Below, piece after piece: positions 1 to 4,593 of a DNA stretch of 5,405 nucleotides. Made by a program: the position numbers and the translations under genes. Positions within the stretch are counted from its first letter, which is position 1. Each line of letters begins with the position of its first letter. This DNA comes from Syntrophobacterales bacterium (lineage in GTDB: Bacteria > Desulfobacterota > Syntrophobacteria > BM002), in contig JAUWKY010000180.1 in assembly GCA_030613915.1 (NCBI GenBank), positions 1 through 5,405 of the forward strand. The letters run 5' to 3'. The notes under the pieces were generated by a model. That model was not told the DNA's origin and ran no database searches. It was given only the letters and a program-made list of their open reading frames with translations.

Positions 1-1
1 A

Positions 2-88
2 CGCCTCGGAACCAACACCCTGCGGTTGCCCGGTGGCAAGCCCATCTTCATGGTCTCGCGACAGCAATTCATGATATATCCGGGCTAG
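2..88 (+). CDS. C-terminal fragment of an unidentified protein (5' end outside window)
   Basis: This frame is open from the left edge to a TAG at 86-88 and gives 28 residues ending in F-M-I-Y-P-G. The fragment mixes a Gly/Pro turn (L-P-G-G-K-P) with beta-type hydrophobic stretches (I-F-M-V-S, F-M-I-Y-P), which looks more like the end of a folded protein than random sequence. A promoter-like site and a new gene begin shortly after, as expected at a gene boundary. The piece is too short to assign to a family and no function is proposed. The other frames of this strand are also open for a while, so the call rests mainly on composition and context. Confidence 0.35.
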   Translation, partial: RLGTNTLRLPGGKPIFMVSRQQFMIYPG

Positions 89-129
89 AAGCGCGCAGAA
101 ATCGGCCCAAGCCCAACAATCTCAGGATA

Positions 130-138
130 TGATATAAT
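130..138 (+). promoter_or_regulatory. Extended -10 promoter element
   Basis: The string TGATATAAT contains a perfect TATAAT hexamer (133-138) preceded by the TGn extension typical of extended -10 sigma-70 promoters. No good -35 hexamer lies 16-19 nt upstream, which this promoter class tolerates. Transcription would start near 145, leaving a leader of about 30 nt before the ATG at 175. This is sequence matching only. Confidence 0.45.
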
Positions 139-174
139 TCCGAGATACATCCTCAGTGAGCCAAGGATTGACCA

Positions 175-507
175 ATGATGGAACGACAATACACTCTGGT
201 GGAGATAATTCGTGACCCCAGGATGTTGGTCTGCGAGGCGAGCGAAATGACGCGGGATGGGCACTATTACCTCTACCGGTACAATGGCACAGAAGGAAAA
301 TTTTACCGAGCCACGGTACCTTCGGGTGCTGCATCCACACACTTTCAGGTTCTCGAGACAACCGACAAAATTCCGCTGGGTGGGTGGCATGTGGTCGTAA
401 GCGGTGAACTCTCCAAAAGCCGTCTGCATGTGGTGACCAAAAAGAGACGACACTCGGCCGGCTCCGGTGATGTCAAAGGACAGACATTCAGAAACAGTAT
501 GAGGTGA
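175..507 (+). CDS. Hypothetical protein, 110 aa, beta-rich with a basic tail
   Basis: I do not recognise this family. The ATG at 175 (a second follows at 178) is preceded by AAGGA at 163-167 with 7-nt spacing, and by an extended -10 element, so translation is plausible. Residues 5-88 alternate hydrophobic and polar positions as in a small beta-fold, with an aromatic cluster H-Y-Y-L-Y-R-Y at 30-36 and G-G-W-H-V-V-V-S-G at 69-77. The last 20 or so residues, beginning K-K-R-R at 89-92, are basic and Ser/Gly-rich and are probably a disordered tail that could touch nucleic acid. There is no signal peptide, membrane segment or Cys cluster. The gene converges on the zinc-repeat gene with a 70-nt spacer. 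A competing antisense frame at 85-453 lacks a comparable ribosome site and looks less protein-like. Confidence 0.6.
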   Translation: MMERQYTLVEIIRDPRMLVCEASEMTRDGHYYLYRYNGTEGKFYRATVPSGAASTHFQVLETTDKIPLGGWHVVVSGELSKSRLHVVTKKRRHSAGSGDVKGQTFRNSMR

Positions 508-577
508 AGTTTCACGCTGTAACGCTACCGTGCCTTATCCCTTATCCTGCCGCCCCACCAGAGGGCAAGACTCCCTA

Positions 578-850
578 CTAGGTTATTCTTGTGGGGGGAT
601 CCTGTTTTTTCATAAGCTCGATGTCCCGCGGATTGCAGAGCTGACTTGGCAGTTCAGCTACTCGGCCACAGGCAATACAGACAAAATTGATATTTTGCAA
701 CTTGGGCTTACATATGTGACGTGGATCCGTTGATGCCTGACCGCAGTGGTCACAAACGTAAGCCTCGTCTACCTCAACTGGATCACATAGATGACCGAAC
801 TTATCGGTCGTTTTCCCACAGGTCTCACACATGTGAACTTTCTCAGCCAT
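578..850 (-). CDS. Small protein of three tandem 25-residue CxxCG...HxC zinc-type repeats
   Basis: The 90-residue product is almost entirely three copies of one unit at an exact 25-residue period: Cys at 8/11/22, 33/36/47 and 58/61/72. Each unit reads C-x2-C-G-x10-C-x-P. A His lies two residues before the last Cys in repeats 1 and 2 (H20, H45), but repeat 3 has Gln (Q70). The C-C-H-C set suggests one zinc per repeat, an inference from zinc-ribbon and knuckle proteins. It could also bind iron or act in redox chemistry. Start ATG 850 has a strong site (GGGAGG, then AAATC). The gene ends in two consecutive TAG codons (578-580 and 575-577). There is no signal peptide or membrane segment, so it is probably cytoplasmic. 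It lies 111 nt downstream of the candidate selenoprotein gene on the same strand and may share its transcript. The family has no function known to me. Confidence 0.87.
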   Translation of the reverse strand: MAEKVHMCETCGKTTDKFGHLCDPVEVDEAYVCDHCGQASTDPRHICKPKLQNINFVCIACGRVAELPSQLCNPRDIELMKKQDPPTRIT

Positions 851-912
851 GATTTCCTCCCTTTACAATCCAACTGAACTTCTCCGGGCTAGCAGGTTTT
901 GGCGAAGCTTAG

Positions 913-940
913 AAAAAACCCTGCGGATGGGTTCCATCCG
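913..940 (-). terminator. Possible terminator/attenuator with two competing hairpins
   Basis: This lies 22 nt after the TAG of the minus-strand selenoprotein candidate. Reading on the minus strand, a 7-bp stem CGGATGG/CCATCCG with loop AAC (940-924) is followed by CAGGG and six T (918-913). An overlapping alternative, AACCC/GGGTT (933-929 with 921-917), runs straight into the T-tract and is the more terminator-like form. The two stems cannot form together. It could therefore end the upstream transcript or partly attenuate read-through into the zinc-repeat gene. The 5-bp stem is weak, so confidence is modest. Confidence 0.38.
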
Positions 941-961
941 TACCCTGCGGTTCGAGTCACG

Positions 962-1120
962 CTACTCGGGATTCTTTGGATCATCACTGGGTGCTTGAGA
1001 TCGGTCCCCGATCTCGCAACTTCCACTCATTCAAGTTGAAATCCCCAATTTAGGCAGTACCCATCGATTGAGCACCACCCACCCTACGATGATCAGTAGC
1101 AGTAGCCAGATATTTTCCAT
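962..1120 (-). CDS. Candidate membrane-anchored selenoprotein, 52 aa, UGA = Sec at residue 30
   Basis: The ATG at 1120 has a strong ribosome site (AGGAAGAG at 1134-1127, 6-nt spacing). Residues 4-22 form one hydrophobic helix (IWLLLLIIVGWVVL and onward), followed by N-R-W-V-L-P-K-L-G-I-S-T. Codon 30 is TGA (1033-1031). Read through, the frame continues M-S-G-S-C and then a polar tail to a TAG at 964-962, giving U30-x4-C35 just beyond the membrane. Positive R19 and K24 after the helix suggest that the U/C end faces the cytoplasm. A perfect hairpin begins 15 nt after the TGA, as expected of a bacterial SECIS. If TGA is a true stop, the product is a 29-residue membrane peptide. Function is not known; a small membrane-tethered thiol/selenol redox protein is my inference. 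The gene heads a minus-strand pair with the zinc-repeat gene and is divergent from the methyltransferase gene. Confidence 0.72.
997..1015 (-). promoter_or_regulatory. Putative bacterial SECIS hairpin
   Basis: On the minus strand GAGATCGG (1015-1008) pairs perfectly with CCGATCTC (1004-997) around the loop GGA (1007-1005), forming an 8-bp stem. The loop begins 24 nt after the in-frame TGA (1033-1031). Bacterial SECIS elements lie inside the coding region just after the UGA, with a small apical loop bearing G in its first positions; as I recall, roughly 16-37 nt separate UGA and loop. This hairpin satisfies each point. It is followed by AAGCACCC rather than T residues, so it is not an intrinsic terminator. 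It would recruit SelB with Sec-tRNA. Confidence 0.68.
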
Positions 1121-1322
1121 GTGGTTCTCTTCCTGTTAATTAGGTTTAGTACTCAACGCGGTTTTCACGTCTTTTCAAAGATAATCATCTTACTCATTTT
1201 TTCATCCACTGCAATGAATAAATTAAGAAAGAGGCACGCTTTTCAACGTTGTATAACCCTTTTGATTAAGTCGAGACAATATGGTTAAATGAGATTCACA
1301 ATTCCATTGAAGGAGAGAGACC
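1121..1322. promoter_or_regulatory. Divergent intergenic region with promoter-like sites for both directions
   Basis: This A+T-rich spacer separates the minus-strand selenoprotein candidate from the plus-strand methyltransferase. Rightward, TTGATT (1262-1267), 17 nt and TTAAAT (1285-1290) resemble a sigma-70 promoter, placing a start near 1297 with a short leader to the ATG at 1323. Leftward, TTGAAA (1246-1241), 18 nt and TTTATT (1222-1217) give a weaker candidate with a leader of about 90 nt. The hexamers match consensus at four or five of six positions, so both are tentative. No clear operator palindrome was seen. Confidence 0.33.
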
Positions 1323-2306
1323 ATGATAGAAGGTGCAGTTCTGGAGGATGTGAGGGGTTTTTTGAAAGGCAGGGTTATTTTGACGGCTGCCGAGCTGGAT
1401 TTGTTCACCCGGCTGGACAAGGAGCGAGCTACTGCAGAAAATTTTGCCAAGGGGCTCGAGTGTGACCGAAGGTGTTTGACCCGACTTCTGGACTGTCTTG
1501 TAGCCCTGCAACTGCTGTCCAAGCAAGATGGTATCTACCAAAACACAGAGCGGGGTGCTCTGCTGTCGTCAGAACATCCGGAAACTGAACTCCCAATGGT
1601 GCTCCATCTAAATAGCTTGTGGGAAAGCTGGGGCGGTCTCACCGAGACAGTAAGAACGGGATCAAATCCCAAGGGAAAGCCCGTTACCGAAAGGGGCAAG
1701 GACAGTCTCAAAGCTTTCATCGGCGCCATGCATGTGGTTGGCAGGGGCTTATCACAAGAGATAGCCGACAGTTACAACCTTGCACCTTTCAAAAGGCTCC
1801 TGGACATTGGAGGCGCTACAGGCACGTACACCATGGCGTTTTTGGCGAAAAACCCGGAAATGACAGCTGTGCTGTTTGATTTGCCCGATGTTATTCCCTG
1901 GGCCGAAGAAGGGCTCGGAGCGGAAGGTTTGCTGGAGCGGGTGGAATGTGTGGCAGGGGATTTTTACAAAGACGAACTCCCAAAGGGCTGTGATCTTGTC
2001 TTGCTATCGGCGATCATCCACCAGAACAGCCCCGAAGAGAACCTGGCGCTCTACCGGAAAATACATCGGGCCGTCCTGCCGGGCGGCACATTACTCATTC
2101 GCGACCATGTAATGGAACCAGCTCGTACCCACCCTCCCCAGGGAACTCTCTTTGCCATTAACATGCTGGTGAACACCAAAGGGGGAGATACGTACACTTT
2201 TGACGAAATAAAGGACACCCTGGAAGAAGCAGGCTTTGGGGAAGTGAAGCTGGTGAGAGAGGGCGAGCACATGGACTGCTTGGTGGAGGCTAAAAAGGTT
2301 GCGTGA
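1323..2306 (+). CDS. SAM-dependent O-methyltransferase, family 2 (acetylserotonin/CrtF-like)
   Basis: The 327-residue protein has the two-part build of family-2 O-methyltransferases. The N-terminal helical winged-helix dimerisation region (about 10-110) includes the typical RVILTAAELDLFTRL and L-T-R-L-L-D-C-L-V stretches. A Rossmann SAM-binding domain follows from about 155. Motif I is L-D-I-G-G-A-T-G-T-Y (160-169), D186 in F-D-L-P is the likely ribose-contacting acid, G-D-F-Y lies at 212-215, and L-P-G-G-T-L-L-I-R-D at 252-261. H233 in I-I-H-Q-N-S sits where the catalytic base of plant and CrtF-type enzymes lies, but the usual Asp after it is Gln. Length is normal. ATG 1323 follows AAGGAG (1310-1315, 7-nt spacing). 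It would methylate a hydroxyl on a small, often aromatic or isoprenoid, substrate, which is not determinable here. It probably shares a transcript with the cupin. Family assignment is firm, substrate unknown. Confidence 0.95.
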   Translation: MIEGAVLEDVRGFLKGRVILTAAELDLFTRLDKERATAENFAKGLECDRRCLTRLLDCLVALQLLSKQDGIYQNTERGALLSSEHPETELPMVLHLNSLWESWGGLTETVRTGSNPKGKPVTERGKDSLKAFIGAMHVVGRGLSQEIADSYNLAPFKRLLDIGGATGTYTMAFLAKNPEMTAVLFDLPDVIPWAEEGLGAEGLLERVECVAGDFYKDELPKGCDLVLLSAIIHQNSPEENLALYRKIHRAVLPGGTLLIRDHVMEPARTHPPQGTLFAINMLVNTKGGDTYTFDEIKDTLEEAGFGEVKLVREGEHMDCLVEAKKVA

Positions 2307-2347
2307 ATGGCCAAGAAAGGTATGGAGATATAAGATCTGAGTTGGAA

Positions 2348-2354
2348 AAGGAGG
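2348..2354 (+). promoter_or_regulatory. Consensus ribosome binding site that fixes the cupin start
   Basis: AAGGAGG is a near-perfect anti-SD match, 5 nt before the GTG at 2360. This favours GTG 2360 over the upstream in-frame GTG at 2303, which overlaps the methyltransferase stop (GTGA) and would add 19 residues unlike a cupin N-terminus. Confidence 0.75.
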
Positions 2355-2359
2355 TCTCA

Positions 2360-2695
2360 GTGACTGAAAATGCAGAAACTCTCAAGGGTGCGGTTTTTAA
2401 CCTGGCGGATCATGTCGATTATGCAGACGGTTCTGTGGTTAGCAAAACTTTGCTTAAGAAAAACACTGGCAATATCACTCTATTCTCCTTTGCTGCGGGG
2501 CAGGGGCTGAGTGAACACACAGCACCCTTCGATGCGGTGGTGCAAATTTTGGATGGCAGAGCAGAGATTACAATCGGCGGCAAGCCCTATGAGGTCAAGA
2601 GCGGAGAAATGCTAATCATGCCGGCTAATATTCCCCATGCTTTGCATGCTGCCGAGAGGTTCAAAATGTTGCTGGTGATGATCCGAGGGGAGTAA
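2360..2695 (+). CDS. Small single-domain cupin protein, 111 aa
   Basis: Residues 38-108 form a compact cupin_2-type beta-barrel. Motif 1 runs from G47 through S-E-H53-T-A-P-F-D-A-V-V-Q-I-L-D-G66, and motif 2 is G82-E-M-L-I-M-P-A-N-I-P-H93-A-L-H96. Of the usual HxH...E...H metal set, H53 and H93 are present, the second His is A55, and the motif-1 Glu is absent. Metal binding may therefore be altered, with H96 or Gln62 possibly substituting. Such proteins are often annotated only as cupin domain-containing; roles range from small-molecule binding to isomerase or dioxygenase activity. The gene starts 54 nt after the methyltransferase, on the same strand with a strong ribosome site, so co-transcription is likely. 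It is probably cytoplasmic, as there is no signal peptide. The substrate is unknown, but its placement suggests it acts on, or senses, a compound related to the methyltransferase product. Confidence 0.93.
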   Translation: MTENAETLKGAVFNLADHVDYADGSVVSKTLLKKNTGNITLFSFAAGQGLSEHTAPFDAVVQILDGRAEITIGGKPYEVKSGEMLIMPANIPHALHAAERFKMLLVMIRGE

Positions 2696-2714
2696 GTGTC
2701 AATAAACACTAGGT

Positions 2715-2783
2715 AAAAAGGCGAGAAAACCGAGAAAGGCGGGAAAGGTTTCAAGAATCTCAAATAGTTTTCTTGTCTCGCCT
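2715..2783 (-). terminator. Probable intrinsic terminator of the DUF362 gene, in the convergent spacer
   Basis: Reading on the minus strand, AGGCGAGA (2783-2776) pairs with TCTCGCCT (2726-2719), which runs into a run of five T (2719-2715). Inside, GAAAAC (2772-2767) can also pair with GTTTTC (2730-2725), lengthening the stem with a bulge. The loop is long, about 49 nt, and purine-rich repeats make other foldings possible. In the plus direction there is no T-tract, so termination of the cupin operon here is less certain. Confidence 0.42.
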
Positions 2784-2820
2784 GTCTTGCCTGGGCCCTG
2801 GCTCGGTTTGTCGTCAGGAG

Positions 2821-3657
2821 CTATGCGATCTGTTCATTGTGCTTTGCGTCAACTGAACTGACCGGCTGTGCTTCTCCGTTGCCCAACACAGAGTGCGCCA
2901 GGGCAATGTGTTTTATCTTCCTCCAATCCAGACAAAGAAGTCCGGCACCATAGCTGTCCACTGCAACGGGATCGAAGCCACCCACCAGCTTTCTCACCGA
3001 AGGCTTGCATTTCGGCCCTCCCAAGTGGTACCTCGCGAGCCCTACACTTCCGTCGAGTATGGTGAGGTCGGGGGTGCGGTAGAGATTCATTTCAAAAATA
3101 GAACGGTGCAAATTCTTGTGGAATTTAGACTTTTTCCAGACTAAGCCGCCGTAGTGACTTGGAGGGGCGCACCCCATCATGTTTTTCATGGTCAGGGTGA
3201 CTTTCGCCAGGGAATGTCTTTTGAGTACCGGGACGGATATGAGAAAAGACTCCATCACTACACGGGGCATCATGAACTGCGGATAAAGGCGACACCGGCT
3301 GTCGCTGAGTTTCGAGAGTTCGGCGTCATTGAGATCGACCAGGCCGATCCCTTTTGAATCAGCCAACTCCACGTAGCCAAGCTTGCGGTATGGTCTATAG
3401 GTGTCGTATAAAGGCGATCCACACCCTTCTGCCACTACAATTCTCGCACTGCTTACATTGCGCACATAGTCGACTATTGTGGCCACCAGCTCCACCGGAG
3501 TGGTTACGGGAGGGCGAGAGGTGTTGACCAGGTTGGGCTTGATGACGACCCTCTCAACAGAGGACAGGTGTGGTCCGACGTTGAGCAGTTCCATGAGGGC
3601 AGGTAGACTCTCTTCATAACTATCAAAATCGACAAACCCAAGCGGTGTTCCAGCCAT
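2821..3657 (-). CDS. DUF362 domain-containing protein, 278 aa
   Basis: The sequence shows DUF362 landmarks in order: V-V-I-K-P-N-L-V (37-44), the Gly-rich I-V-V-A-E-G-C-G-S-P (73-82), L-I-S-V-P-V-L-K-R-H (139-148), T-M-K-N-M-M-G (156-162), and L-D-G (201-203) followed by G-G-F-D-P-V-A-V-D (226-234). DUF362 is widespread in anaerobic bacteria and archaea and its biochemical role is unsettled. Some members carry a ferredoxin domain, but this one has no CxxCxxC cluster. I chose ATG 3657 because AGGA (3668-3665) lies 7 nt before it and the protein then opens like its family. Upstream in-frame starts (ATG 3699, TTG 3711) have no ribosome site and would add 14-18 atypical residues. It is convergent with the cupin operon. 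There is no signal peptide or membrane helix, so it is probably cytoplasmic. Confidence 0.93.
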   Translation of the reverse strand: MAGTPLGFVDFDSYEESLPALMELLNVGPHLSSVERVVIKPNLVNTSRPPVTTPVELVATIVDYVRNVSSARIVVAEGCGSPLYDTYRPYRKLGYVELADSKGIGLVDLNDAELSKLSDSRCRLYPQFMMPRVVMESFLISVPVLKRHSLAKVTLTMKNMMGCAPPSHYGGLVWKKSKFHKNLHRSIFEMNLYRTPDLTILDGSVGLARYHLGGPKCKPSVRKLVGGFDPVAVDSYGAGLLCLDWRKIKHIALAHSVLGNGEAQPVSSVDAKHNEQIA

Positions 3658-3983
3658 ATTCTTTTCCTGAATAGTAAACCCGGGGTGATCCGTGTACATC
3701 GCAAACCCCAATCATAGCTGGGGGTTCGGCGCTGCTCACCTACAGAAGGCAGACTTCGAGCTCAATGGTTATTTGCCTCATCAGTTGCACTATTAGCATG
3801 TGTTCCTTTCATGGGCAAGTGGCAGCAGCGAGGGATTCTTTCCCTTACCACGTTTCTTGGGTTGCATAAAGAGCAGTCTCTTTGGTGTGATGCATTGATG
3901 CTTATTAATTTTTGCGATATATTAAAAAGTTGTCATATCAGTAGAGAGACCTTGTTTGCCCTATACCTGATTGGAGCCAAACA
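3658..3983. other. Divergent intergenic region between DUF362 and def
   Basis: This 326-nt stretch holds no convincing gene. It contains the def promoter candidate on the right, the DUF362 ribosome site on the left, a 6-bp inverted repeat AACCCC/GGGGTT (3704-3709 with 3721-3726, 11-nt loop, no T-tract), and a possible 19-codon minus-strand ORF (3740-3799) with an AAAGGA site. The A+T-rich right half (3895-3925) is consistent with promoter DNA. Confidence 0.6.
3895..3923 (+). promoter_or_regulatory. Sigma-70-like promoter for def-fmt
   Basis: TTGATG (3895-3900, four of six matches to TTGACA) and TATATT (3918-3923, five of six to TATAAT) are separated by the optimal 17 nt. Transcription would begin near 3930, about 54 nt before the def ATG. 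No other site in the region matches as well. Confidence 0.5.
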
Positions 3984-4496
3984 ATGGCGATTCTTCACAT
4001 TTGCGCCTATCCAGAGAAGGTACTGAATCAGCCGGCCGAACCCATCACAAGTATTGATGAGGATGTGATCAAATTAGCTGATCATATGGCGGAAACCATG
4101 TACAATGCACCAGGTATCGGTTTGGCAGCCAATCAGGTGGGTGTGGCAAAGCGACTGCTGGTGGCCGACATAGCTCCGCGCGGACCTGAATCAGAGCTTA
4201 TCGTACTGGCCAACCCTGAGATTGTTGCCGCCGAGGGGGAGGTGATCATTGAGGAAGGGTGTTTGAGTGTGCCGGAATACCAGGCTGAAGTAAAACGATA
4301 TGAAAAAATCACGGTACGGGGCCTCGATCTCAATGGAGAAGAGGTGGAGATAGAGGCTGAGGGTCTGTTGGCTGTGGTACTCCAGCATGAAATTGACCAT
4401 TTGAATGGTATCTTATTCATTGATCGCATCAGTAGATTGAAACGTGATCTCTATAAAAGAAAGCTGCGCAAGAAAAAGGTCGAACAGGAGCCTTAA
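3984..4496 (+). CDS. def: Peptide deformylase
   Basis: Peptide deformylase removes the N-formyl group from nascent proteins as they leave the ribosome. All three family motifs are intact in this 170-residue product: G-I-G-L-A-A-N-Q (44-51), E-G-C-L-S (91-95) and Q-H-E-I-D-H (134-139). C93, H135 and H139 are the metal ligands and E136 is the catalytic acid/base; Q51 supports the transition state. Iron is the usual metal in bacteria. The length is typical, and the C-terminus is a Lys/Arg-rich helix (152-166), as in other bacterial deformylases where it helps ribosome contact. ATG 3984 follows GGAG (3973-3976) by 7 nt and the protein begins in the usual way just before the H-x-C-x-Y-P stretch. 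It is followed after 97 nt by fmt, a classic gene pair. Nothing is missing or unusual in the gene. Confidence 0.98.
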   Translation: MAILHICAYPEKVLNQPAEPITSIDEDVIKLADHMAETMYNAPGIGLAANQVGVAKRLLVADIAPRGPESELIVLANPEIVAAEGEVIIEEGCLSVPEYQAEVKRYEKITVRGLDLNGEEVEIEAEGLLAVVLQHEIDHLNGILFIDRISRLKRDLYKRKLRKKKVEQEP

Positions 4497-4520
4497 CCCT
4501 GATACTTCACGATTGCTGTA

Positions 4521-4527
4521 AAAGGAG
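4521..4527 (+). promoter_or_regulatory. Strong ribosome binding site not aligned with the fmt start
   Basis: AAAGGAG lies between def and fmt, 66 nt before the fmt ATG and so too far to serve it directly. It is 4 nt before a GTG (4532) that opens a 41-codon frame ending at 4657 inside fmt. It may drive a small leader ORF that couples translation into fmt. Confidence 0.4.
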
Positions 4528-4593
4528 TTAAGTGGGACCGGTTGAAATTCCGCTTGACTTGCCACGGGCCGAAGCGGCCAATGTCATGTTCCC

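Noticed and set aside
85..453. 122-codon minus-strand frame
   Set aside because: It is antisense to the better supported 175-507 gene, has no clear ribosome site, and its composition is unusual.
17..952. Shared 11-mer ACCCTGCGGTT at 17-27 and 942-952
   Set aside because: There is no extended similarity around either copy, so it is probably chance.
940..985. tRNA-like string GGTTCGAGTC near 949-958 resembling a T-loop
   Set aside because: The flanking bases do not form a T-stem, and no D arm, acceptor stem or plausible anticodon arm surrounds it.
2304..2330. TGA of the methyltransferase gene as a second selenocysteine codon
   Set aside because: Only eight codons follow before TAA, there is no hairpin, and the protein is already full length.
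2303..2359. Extended cupin N-terminus from GTG 2303, overlapping the methyltransferase stop
   Set aside because: The near-consensus ribosome site at 2348-2354 points to GTG 2360, and the extra 19 residues do not look like part of the domain.
2868..3357. Plus-strand frames opposite DUF362 (2868-3065, 2893-3144, 3154-3357)
   Set aside because: They are antisense shadows of a well supported conserved-domain gene, without ribosome sites.
3811..4026. 71-codon plus-strand frame upstream of def
   Set aside because: It overlaps the def start in another frame, spans the promoter-like region, has no ribosome site and does not look protein-like.
4133..4429. Minus-strand frame opposite def
   Set aside because: It is an antisense shadow of peptide deformylase; Ser/Thr-rich low-complexity translation is typical of such shadows.
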